Below, piece by piece: positions 26,179 to 35,205 of a stretch of 64,000 nucleotides of DNA. The translations under genes and the position numbers were made by a program. Origin of the DNA: Streptomyces sp. PT12. Its GTDB lineage: Bacteria; Actinomycetota; Actinomycetes; Streptomycetales; Streptomycetaceae. How positions within the stretch are numbered: position 1 is the stretch's first letter; the number at the start of each line of letters is the position of its first letter. The notes beneath the pieces are model-generated. The model was not told the origin of the DNA and searched no databases. It was given only the letters and a program-made list of their open reading frames with translations. Where the stretch lies: NCBI RefSeq assembly GCF_003311645.1, contig NZ_QEST01000079.1, forward strand, positions 248,001 through 312,000, given 5' to 3'.

Positions 26179-27469
26179 TCACGTGCCCCCGGCCGTCCGC
26201 TCCGGCGCCGCGGCCCCACGGGGCACAGGATCCCGCACCAGCTGCTCGTCGGATCCGGGGCCCCTTCGGTCGCGCAGGGGCGCGTGGGCGAGCGCGGCCC
26301 GCGCGGCAACGGTCAGTATCGCGGCGCTCGCCCCCAACGCCGCGGTGGGCCCCCGCCCCTTGGGCGAGGCCCCCGAGGAGGTTGTTCATCAGGAGCGGCG
26401 CCCCGCTCCGCACCAGGCCCATCAGCGCCTGGAGCCGCGACAGGTGCGTGTCGGGCGCCGACGCCGGGACGAGGGGCGCGAGGCGGGCCCCGAACAGGCC
26501 GTTCCCGAGCCCGACCACGAGCGCCGCGCCCCCCCGGCGGCGAAGGGCGTCGAGCCCGCGAAGGCCAGGGCCCCGGCGCCGCAGCCCGCGACCAGCAGGC
26601 CCGACGCGGCGACGAGGCCCGGTCGCCTGGACCCGCCCCGGCGCGCCACCCAGCCCGCCGCGCACACGATCCCCAGGCTCTGCCCCCCACCGCCAGGCCC
26701 GCCGCCCCCGCCTCCCAGCCCCGGTCCCGCGCGAGCAGCGGCACCAGCAGCGACATCACGGGCAGCAGCGCCCCGGCCCGCGCACGCCGTCAGCGCCAGC
26801 GCGGCCCGCGGCACCGGGTCGCGCCACGCCACCCGCACGCCGTCCCCCACATCCCGCAGCACCCCGGACGAGCCCGGCGCGCGAGGCTCGGCGCGCGGGC
26901 CGTATCGCCATCAGCGCGCCCAGCACGAACGCGAAGGTCAACGCGTCGAAGGCGGCCGCCGCGCCGAGGCCGCCCGCCGCCACGAGCAGCCCACCGAGCG
27001 CGCCCCCCGCCATCGTCACCAGCCGCGCCCCGGTCTGCCGCAGCGCCAGTGCCTTGGGCAGCAGCTCCGTGCCGACGAGGCGGCGCGGCATGGACTCGGA
27101 CGCGGGCAGGTAGAACGCGTCGGCCACGCCTATCAGCAGGCCCGTCGCGACGAGCAGCCACAGCGGCGACCCGGCCCGCCACACCGTCAGGCACAGCGAG
27201 AGCGCCACCGTGATCATCGCCACATCGCCGACGATCATCACCCGCCGCGCCCCGAGCCTGTCCGCGAGCGCCCCGCCCACCAGCAGCGGAGCGGTGCGGG
27301 GCAGGGTGATCGACGTCAGGACGAGACCCGCCGCCGCGCCCCCGTGGGCGGCGGCGGCCCACCCCAACGCGAAGTAGAGCGCCGCGTCCCCCAGCAGGGA
27401 CCCCAACGCCCCGCCCAGCCACACCCGGTACGCCCGGGGCAGCCGCCGCACTCCACTCGCGCCTGTCAT
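26179..27469 (-). pseudogene. MFS transporter with at least five frameshifts
   Basis: The first 190 residues are a clean major-facilitator N-half (PRAYRVWLGGALGSLLGD, LTSITLPRTAPLLVGGALADRLG). TAGGGT 8 nt before the ATG at 27469 suggests a leaderless start. From about 26900 onward recognisable pieces alternate among frames: LRDVGDGVRVAWRDPVPRAA, SLLVPLLARDRGWEAGAAGL, LGIVCAAGWVARRGG, ALVVGLGNGLFGARLAPLVP and ASAAILTVAARAALAHAPLR, ending at TGA 26179-26181. Several breaks fall near C or G runs. Either the gene is decaying or this stretch contains sequencing errors. Confidence 0.75.
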
Positions 27470-27609
27470 GGTCGGTGACCCTAACGGGCCCCACTGACAA
27501 CGGTCCGTGAGCGGCCGCCCGCCCCCGTGACCGCCACCCGCGACGCGGACCTCGACCCTCTGTGCTAGCGTGGAGCGCGTTGCAGTTGTGGTACCCATGG
27601 ATTCTTGTG

Positions 27610-27639
27610 TGCGCCTGACGGTAGTGACCGACAGGCGCA
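27610..27639 (+). promoter_or_regulatory. Hairpin in the leader of the cold-shock gene
   Basis: TGCGCCTG (27610-27617) and CAGGCGCA (27632-27639) pair perfectly, and inside them CGGT pairs with ACCG across a 4-nt AGTG loop, leaving a single A-A mismatch. A TAGCGT at 27566-27571 could be the -10, giving a leader of about 160 nt. Long structured leaders are a hallmark of cold-shock mRNAs, so a thermosensing or stability role is plausible but unproven. Confidence 0.5.
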
Positions 27640-27683
27640 TTTGTATTTCCACCGGCCATTTCCGGATGGGGTCATTTCGGTAA

Positions 27684-27944
<261 letters not shown>

Positions 27945-27960
27945 TCCACCGCGCGGCCCA

Positions 27961-27999
27961 GGGCCCGGCCCCGTCACGATCCGCGGCGGGGCCGGGCCC
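27961..27999 (+). terminator. 13-bp GC stem after the csp gene
   Basis: GGGCCCGGCCCCG (27961-27973) and its exact complement (27987-27999) flank a 13-nt loop, 16 bp after the csp stop. It would terminate or attenuate transcription before the helicase gene. Confidence 0.75.
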
Positions 28000-28050
28000 G
28001 CGCCCATCCACGTCGGGATCTCCGGCGCACCTCAGAGGAAGGCACCGCCC

Positions 28051-29448
28051 GTGACCCGTCAGGCCCGCTCGGAGCCGCGCCGTCGGCGCGCAGAAGGCGG
28101 TGGCGACATTCGCCTGCGCCCCAGCACCACCCCCGTTCTCCCAGCGGTGCACACGTTCGCCGCGATCGGCCTTCCCGCGGCGTTGACAGCCGAGTTGACG
28201 CATCAGGGGATCACCGTTCCCTTTCCCGTGCAGGCGGCCGCTATTCCCAACGCGCTCGCCGGGCGCGACATACTCGGCCGCGGCCGGACCGGCTCGGGCA
28301 AGACGCTCGCGTTCGGGCTGCCGCTGCTGGCGAACACCGCGGGCAGCCGCGCGGAGTCCCGTTCGCCGCTCGCCCTGGTGCTTGTGCCGACCCGCGAGCT
28401 GGCCCAGCAGGTCACCGAGGCGCTGCGCCCCTATGCCAGGGCCGTGCGGCTGAGGGTCGCCACGGTCGTCGGCGGCCTGGCGATCAGCCGCCAGGGGCAG
28501 GCCCTGCGCGACGGCGCCGAGATCGTGGTCGCCACCCCCGGCCGCCTCAACGACCTGGTGGAACGCGGGGACTGCCGCCTCGACCACGTGCGCATCGCCG
28601 TTCTCGACGAGGCCGACCAGATGTCCGACATGGGATTTCTGCCCCAGGTCACGCGGCTGCTGCGACATGTGCCAGCGGATGGCCAGCGGATGCTGTTCTC
28701 GGCGACGCTCGACCGCGATGTCGAGCGGCTGACCAGGCAGTTCCTCAACGATCCCGTGCTCCACTCCGTCGATCCCCCCGCGGGCGCCGTCAGCACGCTC
28801 GAACACCATGTCCTGCACGTGACGGAGGAAGACAAGTCCTCGCTCGTGCTGCGGGTGGCGGCCCGCAGGGGGCGCGTGATCATGTTCCTTGGCACCAAGC
28901 ACGCCGCGAACCGGCTGGCCAAGCGGCTGCTTGCGGCCGGGGTCAGGGCCTCGGCCCTGCACGGCGGCAAGTCGCAGCCGCAGCGCACCCGCACGCTGGA
29001 GGCGTTCAAGTCGGGAGACATCACCGTGCTCGTGGCCACGAACGTCGCCGCGCGCGGCATCCACGTCGACGATGTCGACCTGGTCGTCAACGTCGATCCC
29101 CCCGCCGACCACAAGGACTATCTGCACCGCGGCGGCCGCACCGCGCGGGCGGGCAGCTCGGGCCGCGTCGTGACGCTGATCCTGCCCGGGCAGCGCGGCG
29201 CGATGACGCGGCTGCTGCGGGACGCGGGCATCAGCGCGCACACCGCGTCCGTGCGCCCCGACGACGCCGAGCTGGTCCGCATCACCGGCGCCCGCACGCC
29301 ATCGGGCATCCCGGTCACGCTCCCCGCCCCCGCCGCCTCGCCACCCGCGGTGCAGCCGTCGAGGCAACGCCCCCGCGCCTCCCGCCCCCGCACCCCGGGG
29401 AAGCGTCGCGCCGCGGCGGCGACGGGCCGCCGCTCCGGCCGCGCCTGA
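28051..29448 (+). CDS. DEAD-box RNA helicase
   Basis: The GTG at 28051 follows GAGGAAGG. The 465-residue protein contains the Q-motif region (ITVPFPVQAAAIP), motif I GRTGSGKT, Ia PTRELAQQ, motif II with DEAD in VLDEADQMSDMGF, motif III FSAT, and motifs V and VI in VAARGIHVDDVDLV and YLHRGGRTARAG. The C-terminus is a basic RG/RP-rich tail (SGRA end) of about 60 residues, as in RhlE-like helicases that assist ribosome assembly or mRNA turnover in the cold. Its position behind csp supports a cold-stress role. Confidence 0.95.
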   Translation: MTRQARSEPRRRRAEGGGDIRLRPSTTPVLPAVHTFAAIGLPAALTAELTHQGITVPFPVQAAAIPNALAGRDILGRGRTGSGKTLAFGLPLLANTAGSRAESRSPLALVLVPTRELAQQVTEALRPYARAVRLRVATVVGGLAISRQGQALRDGAEIVVATPGRLNDLVERGDCRLDHVRIAVLDEADQMSDMGFLPQVTRLLRHVPADGQRMLFSATLDRDVERLTRQFLNDPVLHSVDPPAGAVSTLEHHVLHVTEEDKSSLVLRVAARRGRVIMFLGTKHAANRLAKRLLAAGVRASALHGGKSQPQRTRTLEAFKSGDITVLVATNVAARGIHVDDVDLVVNVDPPADHKDYLHRGGRTARAGSSGRVVTLILPGQRGAMTRLLRDAGISAHTASVRPDDAELVRITGARTPSGIPVTLPAPAASPPAVQPSRQRPRASRPRTPGKRRAAAATGRRSGRA

Positions 29449-29532
29449 CGCCGCGCGGAGGACATGGGGCGCGGGGCGCGCCATCGGGGCTCAGGCGCTA
29501 TCGGAGCGCGACCTGGCGTCGCGCATCCGCGC

Positions 29533-30312
29533 TCAGAATTCGTCCGACCCCCTGTCGAGCAGGTCAAGATCAGGGGGGACCAGGGTGGTGGACTCGACCA
29601 GGCCGCGCAGCAGGTTGTGCTTGAGTGTGTTGTCCGAGGCGCCGCGCGGGTCCTGTTCGCGCAGGTCGTAGGGGAAGTCGCCGCTGGCCTCAAGCGCGGT
29701 GCGGACCTTCTCGACGCGGTGTGCGATCTTGCTCTCGCCCCAGCTCTCCCCGGGGCACAGAAAGCTGAGCTGGGCCGCGGCCTGGCGGTAGGTCAGCGGG
29801 CGGGGGTGCGGCTCGTACCGCAGGTACTCCTGGCCGAGCACCACCAGGATCAGCCGCTGGTCGTCGGTGAGCGGCCAGCGCTTGGGCGGCAGCGTCTCGA
29901 TGCCCCTGCGCGACCCGGACCCGGACGGGCCGTGGTCGGTCACATGCAGCTCCACCAGGTGCTCGCGGAAGCCCGAGCCCTTGACGAACACCGGCGTGTA
30001 CCCGGCCGCCAGCGGGATCGGGTCGGTGCTGACGTGCATCATCTGTCCGCGCGGCAGTCGCAGGAGCTGCTGTCCTGTGTTCCGCAGCCACCACTGGCCG
30101 CGCCGGTAGGTGAGCTCGCCGTGCCGACGGCTGACGCGCGGGTCGTCCTCGCCCACGCGCAGGTCGGCGTCGGGCCCGCCGCCGCGGCCGAAGCGGATGA
30201 TCCGTCCGGCCTCGGGGCTGCCCGTCACCGTTCCGGCCAGGGAGCGGGCGTGCAGCGTCCCCGGGCGGGCGGGCGGGGCGCCGTGGGCGAGGCTGCTGCG
30301 CGGTCTGTTCAT
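29533..30312 (-). CDS. FHA-domain protein
   Basis: ATG 30312 has GGAGGAAG upstream. The 259-residue product has a forkhead-associated domain at about residues 25-110: RIIRFGRG, then SRRHGELTYRRGQWWLRNTG with the Arg-Ser-His phosphothreonine-binding signature. A C-terminal helical region has PKRWPLTDDQRLILVVLGQEYL and LTYRQAAAQL, reminiscent of a winged-helix module, as in several actinobacterial FHA regulators. It would bind Thr-phosphorylated partners of Ser/Thr kinases. No kinase gene is in the window. Confidence 0.85.
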   Translation of the reverse strand: MNRPRSSLAHGAPPARPGTLHARSLAGTVTGSPEAGRIIRFGRGGGPDADLRVGEDDPRVSRRHGELTYRRGQWWLRNTGQQLLRLPRGQMMHVSTDPIPLAAGYTPVFVKGSGFREHLVELHVTDHGPSGSGSRRGIETLPPKRWPLTDDQRLILVVLGQEYLRYEPHPRPLTYRQAAAQLSFLCPGESWGESKIAHRVEKVRTALEASGDFPYDLREQDPRGASDNTLKHNLLRGLVESTTLVPPDLDLLDRGSDEF

Positions 30313-30418
30313 CGCGGGCTTCCTCCATGAATGCGTGGGGACATGATTCCGCACTCTGCGCCCCGGGGCTGGGGACCCCTCCCGCAGCCGGGCATGACCC
30401 GAGCCCTCTCGTTGATTC

Positions 30419-30518
30419 AGCGGCCTCGGCGGGGTGCGGTTCATCATCGAGCCCGCCGCGGCGCGGCTCGCCGCCGAGCGGCGCGACGCGGCCGACCTGC
30501 GCGCCCTTACGGCGTCAG
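30419..30518 (+). pseudogene. GntR/FCD regulator remnant
   Basis: One frame reads GLGGVRFIIEPAAARLAAER and then RDAADLRALTAS, which matches the conserved first helices of the FCD effector domain of GntR regulators. Nothing upstream in any frame supplies the DNA-binding domain and nothing downstream the rest of FCD. It looks like an isolated gene scrap in a 676-bp gap. Confidence 0.5.
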
Positions 30519-30797
30519 CCCCGGGAGGCGGGGGAGGGGTGGCGGCGGGGCGGAACGGTGCTCGCTCTGACCGGAGTTGCCCAGGCGGCGACCGTTTTGA
30601 TCGTTAACCTCGGGAGATTGGCCAGCCGATGCCACGATTCAGCGCCGTCACGCGCCATCATCCTGATTACGTCTCGTCATGCTGGCGTACACGATGGGTA
30701 GACGTGTAGCGTCCCGCTGAACGAAGGAACCCGGCCGGTCGCCAAACCAGTTGGCCGGGCCCCTTCCCCTCGAACGCCACACGAGCACAGGAGAGGC
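30519..30797. other. Less GC-rich spacer with a short dyad
   Basis: Together with the GntR scrap this fills the gap between the FHA gene and the next plus-strand genes. Bases about 30590-30720 are noticeably richer in A/T than the surroundings. CCCGGCC (30730-30736) and GGCCGGG (30753-30759) form an inverted repeat. I see no coding sequence; promoters for the following small genes may lie here. Confidence 0.4.
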
Positions 30798-30992
30798 ATG
30801 CCCCCGAGCCGTATGCCATCGAATGGACGCTGCCCGCGCGACGGCGTGGCGCCGACCTCGCGTGACCGTAGCATCCCGCGCGCTCGGATGGTTGAAACCC
30901 ATCCCATGCGTGCCAGCGCGGTCAACGGCCGCTTATCGAGCCGCCGCACGTCGCCTCGCCCGGTGCCCCCTCCGGCCTCCGCGACGAAATGA
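30798..30992 (+). CDS. Possible small basic protein
   Basis: A 64-codon frame begins at an ATG preceded by AGGAGAGGC, the best ribosome site in the area, and its stop overlaps the next start (ATGA), which hints at translational coupling. The product is basic and Pro/Ser/Arg-rich with no recognisable domain. High-GC DNA produces such frames by chance, so only the ribosome site and overlap argue for it. Confidence 0.3.
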   Translation: MPPSRMPSNGRCPRDGVAPTSRDRSIPRARMVETHPMRASAVNGRLSSRRTSPRPVPPPASATK

Positions 30993-31351
30993 GCGGATCC
31001 GGAATGACGCGCTGCAAAAACCCCCATGGCCACCGCCTCGTTCCGCGCAACGGCAGCGGGCGCCCCCGGCAGTACTGCGGCAAGCTGTGCCGCGACGCGG
31101 CCCACCGGGCCGGGCGGCTCGCGCCCTCGCCCGACACCGAGCGCTACGCCGCCTATCTCGGCCAGCTCTCCGAGGACCTGGCCCACCGCGCCCACGCCCT
31201 GGTGGCCGCCGCCCATGGCGCCGAGCCGCACAAGGACGCGTCGCTCACCCTGCTCCGGGCGGTCACCGAGGTGGAGCGCCCCCCGGGCGCCGCGCGCCCC
31301 GGCGTGTGCGGCCCCGTGCCGGGGGCGCTCCCCGCGGACGCCTTGGGCTGA
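30989..31351 (+). CDS. Small protein with zinc-finger-like N-terminus
   Basis: The 120-residue product begins with Cys/His-rich sequence TRCKNPHGHRLVPRNGSGRP followed by RQYCGKLCRDAAHR, giving one N-terminal Cys and a CX3C pair, a possible metal site. The remainder is helical (YLGQLSEDLAHRAHALVAAA). A second in-frame ATG at 31004 is equally placed before the Cys motif; I keep the first because it overlaps the preceding small frame. Function is unknown; similar stubby Cys-motif proteins occur beside regulators in Streptomyces. Confidence 0.6.
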   Translation: MSGSGMTRCKNPHGHRLVPRNGSGRPRQYCGKLCRDAAHRAGRLAPSPDTERYAAYLGQLSEDLAHRAHALVAAAHGAEPHKDASLTLLRAVTEVERPPGAARPGVCGPVPGALPADALG

Positions 31352-31400
31352 CCGCCCCCGCGCGCCCCTTCACCCCACGCTTCACCCCGCACGCCCGCGC

Positions 31401-31445
31401 CCGCGCACCCCACCCCCGCGCACCCCACCCCCGCGCACCCCGCCC
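31401..31445 (+). repeat. 15-bp tandem repeat, three copies
   Basis: The unit CCGCGCACCCCACCC is repeated three times in register (the third copy has one substitution) in the spacer between the two small genes. Simple slippage repeat. Confidence 0.75.
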
Positions 31446-31488
31446 CCGCCCCGCTCACCCGAATCCGTATGCCCCGGAGATCACGACG

Positions 31489-31923
31489 ATGGACCCCGCC
31501 CCCGGGCAGGCCGCCCGCCGACTCCCGCCGGACTGCGAGGCGTTCCTCACGCTGCACCGCCCCCGCTATCTCCGCTATGCCCGCCTCCACCTGCCGCCCG
31601 CCGAGGCGGACGCCGTGGTCGCGGCGGTCTTCGACGAGCTGTTCACGTCCTGGCGCCGGGTGCTGGCCCACCCCAACCCCACCGCGTTCGCCTGGGCGGC
31701 GCTGACCAGCCGCACCCGCCGCCAGCCCGAACAGTGGGCCGCGCTCGCCCTCGACGCCTACGACGCCGTCGCCCTGCACCACCTCCTCGGCTATCCGCTG
31801 TCCGAGGTCGCCGCCGCCATGGGCGCCGAGCCCGGCACCGTGCACACGCTGCTGCGCGGCCCCGCCGTGGCCGCCGTCCTGCGCAGGGCCGGTCCCGTCC
31901 CGGGACCTCGCCCGGCCCCCTGA
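31489..31923 (+). CDS. Small sigma-70-like regulator
   Basis: The ATG at 31489 has GGAGA 8 nt upstream. The 144-residue protein resembles a shortened ECF-type sigma factor. Residues about 18-60 look like region 2 (FLTLHRPRYLRYARLHLPPAEADAV without the usual hydrophobic core). The C-terminal stretch HLLGYPLSEVAAAMGAEPGT looks like the region 4 helix-turn-helix. The degenerate region 2 makes true promoter recognition doubtful; a regulator or anti-partner derived from a sigma factor is possible. Confidence 0.65.
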   Translation: MDPAPGQAARRLPPDCEAFLTLHRPRYLRYARLHLPPAEADAVVAAVFDELFTSWRRVLAHPNPTAFAWAALTSRTRRQPEQWAALALDAYDAVALHHLLGYPLSEVAAAMGAEPGTVHTLLRGPAVAAVLRRAGPVPGPRPAP

Positions 31924-31977
31924 CCCGCACCCGCCAACAACCGCAAGACCTCGGTCGCCAGCCGCCAACCCCAGCCC

Positions 31978-33306
31978 TCAGTCGTCGAGCCGCGCCCGCG
32001 CCTCGCGCAGCGCCCGCCCGAGCAGCTTCGCGCCCTCCTCCGCCTCGGGCACCGTCAGGCTCAGCGGCGGCGCGATCCGCAGCACGCTCCCGCCGGGCCC
32101 GCCGCCCTTGCCGAGCAGCAGCCCCGCCTCCCGCGCCGCCTCCAGCACGAGCGAGGCGGCCCGCGGGCAGCTGTCGTCCGTGCCCGGCGCCACCAGGTCG
32201 ACGCCGATCATCAGCCCGCGCCCGCGCACCTCCCGCACGAGGTCGAGGCCCGCGCTCACCGCCCTGACGCGCTCGATCAGCAGCCCGCCCACGCGCCGCG
32301 CGTTGCCCTGGAGGTCGTTCGCCAGCAGGTGCTCCAGGTTCGCCAGACCGGCCGCCATCGTCACCGGGCTGCCGCCGAACGTCGAGATCGACTGCGCGTC
32401 AAGGCAGTTCATCACCGAGGCGCGCGCCACCACGCCGCCGATCGACATGCCGTTGCCGATGCCCTTGGCGAACGTCAGCACGTCGGGCGGCCCGTTCCCC
32501 GCGTGCGCCTGCCAGCCCCAGAAGTGCTCACCGGTGCGCCCCCACCCCGTCTGCACCTCGTCGCTGATCCACAGGATCCCCCGCTCGTCGAGGACTTCGC
32601 GGAACGCCGCGAACAGCCCGTCCGGGCCCGAGGTGAACCCGCCCACGCCCTGCACCGGCTCGGCGATGAGCGCCGCCACGTTCCCGCGCGCCTGCGCCAG
32701 CACATCCCGCAGATCCGCCACGCACGCCCGGATGTACGCCGCGTCGTCGAGGTCCGCGAACGGCCCGCGCGTGCGCACCCCGCCGTGCACGTACAGCGTC
32801 TGGAGCGGGGACAGACTCGTGGGCGACCAGGCGGAGTTCCCCGTGATCCCCACCGAGGAGAACGAACGCCCGTGGTAGCTGTTGCGCAGCGCGAGCACCT
32901 GGTTGGACCCCCGGTGGGCCGTCGCCAGCATGAGCGCCGTGTCGTTCGCCTCGGTGCCCGACGTCGTGAAGAACACCCGCGCGTCCGGGATGCCCGACAG
33001 CGCCGCGACGCGCTCGGCCAGCTCGACCATGGGCCGGTTCAGGTAGAGCGTCGAGGAGTGCACCAGGCGCGCGGCCTGCTCGGCGACCGCCTTGGTCACC
33101 GCGGGCAGCGCGTGCTCCGTCATCGTCGTGAGGATCCCGCCGAAGAAGTCCAGATAACGGACGCCTTCCGCGTCCCACACGTGCCGCCCCTCGCCACGCG
33201 TCAGCTCGATCGGCCGCTCGTAGTACGGGCCGACCCACTCGGGCAGCACGGCCCGGTGCCGACGCAGCAGCTCATCGGGCCCGTTCCCGCTTCCCGGCGC
33301 GGTCAT
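31978..33306 (-). CDS. Class III aminotransferase (PLP-dependent)
   Basis: The 442-residue enzyme has fold-type I aminotransferase signatures: FFTTSGTEANDTALMLA, the NSYHGRSF loop, the Asp-containing ILWISDEVQTGWGRTG and the PLP lysine in LTFAKGIGNGMSIGG. Members of this branch transaminate omega-amino acids such as beta-alanine, 4-aminobutyrate or 3-aminoisobutyrate. Its ATG overlaps the end of a nitrilase-like remnant (TGA/ATG), so it was probably the last step of reductive pyrimidine breakdown, converting beta-alanine to malonate semialdehyde. Confidence 0.9.
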   Translation of the reverse strand: MTAPGSGNGPDELLRRHRAVLPEWVGPYYERPIELTRGEGRHVWDAEGVRYLDFFGGILTTMTEHALPAVTKAVAEQAARLVHSSTLYLNRPMVELAERVAALSGIPDARVFFTTSGTEANDTALMLATAHRGSNQVLALRNSYHGRSFSSVGITGNSAWSPTSLSPLQTLYVHGGVRTRGPFADLDDAAYIRACVADLRDVLAQARGNVAALIAEPVQGVGGFTSGPDGLFAAFREVLDERGILWISDEVQTGWGRTGEHFWGWQAHAGNGPPDVLTFAKGIGNGMSIGGVVARASVMNCLDAQSISTFGGSPVTMAAGLANLEHLLANDLQGNARRVGGLLIERVRAVSAGLDLVREVRGRGLMIGVDLVAPGTDDSCPRAASLVLEAAREAGLLLGKGGGPGGSVLRIAPPLSLTVPEAEEGAKLLGRALREARARLDD

Positions 33307-33429
33307 GACCGCACCGGCCCGTCGTCCAGGTCACACACCACGCGTTCCTCCTCGCTTCGCTGGCCGCCTCACCCACGAACTGCCCGCGCGGGGCCACGAC
33401 ATAGCCGGATCCGTGGAAGTCGTTCATCG
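33303..33429 (-). pseudogene. Nitrilase/beta-ureidopropionase C-terminal remnant
   Basis: Minus-strand sequence reads NDFHGSGYVVAPRGQFVGEA and ASEA, then after a one-base shift EERVVCDLDDGPVRS before a TGA that overlaps the aminotransferase start. This matches the late GSSYFVDPRGQFVGEAASD and VVRDLDL region of beta-ureidopropionase-type carbon-nitrogen hydrolases. The catalytic Glu-Lys-Cys part, over 80 percent of the gene, is missing, and the normal C-terminal tail is lost too. The spacer 33430-33539 holds no further trace. Confidence 0.65.
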
Positions 33430-33539
33430 GCCGCTCCCGTCATCGCGGCGCCGCGCCGCTCTCGACCGCACGGGCGATGGGCGGTGGGAGTCACCTGCGG
33501 GGCTCGTCCGCTTCGCGCCGCGCCGGTAGATTCCCGGCC

Positions 33540-34283
33540 ATGAATGACGACGTGCGTACGCTCCTGATCGCCGTGGCCGCGACCGCGGTCGTCGCGCTGG
33601 CGCTGGGCTGGCTGCTGCGGGGTTACCGGCAGGACCGCTCGTTGCGGCGCCTCCAGACGTTCTTCGGGCTTCCGGAGAACTCCGAGTGCCTTCTCGTGGT
33701 CAGCCGCGACACCGGCACGGACGGCGCGATCGCCCGCAACGACGTGTTCGCGCTGCTCGAACTGGCCGCGGTCATCGCCAACTGCGGCGCCAAGGCGTCC
33801 CTGATATCCGGCGAGACCGCGCGCCAGGGCTTCGGCGAGCGCACGGAGTTCTGCATCGGCGGGCCCATGGCCAACCGCCGCATGGCCGCGCACCTGCACA
33901 GCCTGCTCCCCGGCGTGGCCGTCAACACCGACGCCGACCCCGGGCCCGACCGGGGCGCGTTCCTCATCGGCACCGAACGCTACCGGCTGGAGAACGGCTC
34001 GGTCGAGCACGTCCTGCTGGCCAGGCTCACCGCGGGGCAGCAGGGCCGCCCCGTCTTCCTCGCGTGCGGCCAGCGCTCGGTCACCGCGCAGGCCGCCACC
34101 CGTTATCTCGCCAAATATCACACCAGGCTGGCCCGCAAGTATGGCTCGGGAGGCAACTTCTGCCTGCTGCTCAAGGTGGTCAACTCCCAGGCGTACGGCC
34201 CCGATGTCGTCGAGCTGGTCAAGGACGTGACGCGCGCCGCCGCCACCCCGCAGCCGAAGCTCACCACCAGTAAGGAGTCCTGA
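33540..34283 (+). CDS. Membrane-anchored protein of unknown function
   Basis: TAGATT lies 7 nt before the ATG at 33540, so the transcript is probably leaderless. The 247-residue product has one N-terminal membrane helix (TLLIAVAATAVVALALGWLL). A soluble alpha/beta domain follows with ECLLVVSRDTGTDGAIARND, LIGTERYRLENGSVEHVLLA, GRPVFLACGQRS and AATRYLAKYHTRL. I recognise the style from actinobacterial hypothetical proteins but cannot assign a fold or activity. It is followed 93 bp later by a GntR gene. Confidence 0.75.
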   Translation: MNDDVRTLLIAVAATAVVALALGWLLRGYRQDRSLRRLQTFFGLPENSECLLVVSRDTGTDGAIARNDVFALLELAAVIANCGAKASLISGETARQGFGERTEFCIGGPMANRRMAAHLHSLLPGVAVNTDADPGPDRGAFLIGTERYRLENGSVEHVLLARLTAGQQGRPVFLACGQRSVTAQAATRYLAKYHTRLARKYGSGGNFCLLLKVVNSQAYGPDVVELVKDVTRAAATPQPKLTTSKES

Positions 34284-34376
34284 CCTGCCGTGACGTAGCC
34301 TGTCGCGTGGCCGTCGTCCGACGGGCCACGGGGGGCGCGGGGCCGCGGTGTCCGCGCCCGGGAAGGGAGGCGGGAG

Positions 34377-35141
34377 ATGCGCGAGACGCGGCCGATGTAC
34401 CAGCGGATCGCGGACGATCTGCGGCGCCGGATCGACGAGGGAACGCTGGTGGTGGGGGCCAGGATCCCCTCGAGGTCCGAGCTCAAGCGGGTCTACCGCG
34501 CCAGCGACCAGACCGTTGACCGGGCGGTCCGCGTGCTCAAGGCGGCCGGATACGCCAGCGGGCAGTTCGGCAAGGGCGTCTTCGTCAGCGACCGCGTCCC
34601 CATGGGCGTCCTGGTGCGGACCACCGACGCGCGTGACAGCCCGCTCTCCGCCCGCATCAGCGTCGCCGGGGGCCGCCTGGCCGACCAGCCCGCGCTGGCC
34701 TGGGAGGCCGTCTCCACCACCACCGTCGCCCCGCCGGGGATCGCCGAGCGCCTCGCGGTCGGCCAGGGCGACCGCGTGATGTGCACCCAGTACGCATACC
34801 TCGCCGATCGGCGCCCCCTGCAACTGGCCACCAGCTGGGAGCCGTTGGCCCTGACCGAGGGCACCGATGTCGCCTACCCCGAACGCGGCCCGCACGCGAG
34901 GCGCGGCGTCAGGGGCCGCTTCGCCGCGATCGGCATCCGCATCGCGCGGGCCAGGGAGGTCGTCGCCTCGCGGCCCGCGACCAGCCCGGAGGCCGAGGCC
35001 CTCGGCTGCGTCCCGGGGCAGTGCCTCACCGCCGTCGAACGCACCCACTACGACGAGGACGACCGGCCCGTGGAGACCTCGGACACCGTGGTCCTCGGCG
35101 ACCGCTGGCGCCTGGAGTACGCCATCACGTTCGCCGACTGA
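34377..35141 (+). CDS. GntR-family regulator with UTRA-like effector domain
   Basis: GGGAGGCGGGAG precedes the ATG. The 254-residue protein has an N-terminal winged helix (MYQRIADDLRRRIDEGTL, IPSRSELKRVYRASDQTVDR) and a C-terminal UTRA-type ligand domain (LAVGQGDRVMCTQYAYLADR, LQLATSWEP, LTAVERTHYDEDDRPVETSD). Such HutC-subfamily regulators respond to small metabolites. The target is unknown; no adjacent catabolic operon is coupled to it. Confidence 0.9.
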   Translation: MRETRPMYQRIADDLRRRIDEGTLVVGARIPSRSELKRVYRASDQTVDRAVRVLKAAGYASGQFGKGVFVSDRVPMGVLVRTTDARDSPLSARISVAGGRLADQPALAWEAVSTTTVAPPGIAERLAVGQGDRVMCTQYAYLADRRPLQLATSWEPLALTEGTDVAYPERGPHARRGVRGRFAAIGIRIARAREVVASRPATSPEAEALGCVPGQCLTAVERTHYDEDDRPVETSDTVVLGDRWRLEYAITFAD

Positions 35142-35205
35142 CGCCCGCCGCCCGGACCGCGGCCCGTGCCCGCCGCCCGGGCCGCCGAGGGCGTGCCCGC
35201 GGCGC

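Noticed and set aside
30521-30797. Phage attachment site or integrated element in the A/T-richer gap
   Set aside because: No tRNA, integrase or direct-repeat pair was found; only local base composition differs.
31026-32267. 413-codon plus-strand frame spanning several small genes
   Set aside because: Runs through the 15-bp repeat and opposes the aminotransferase gene; no domain.
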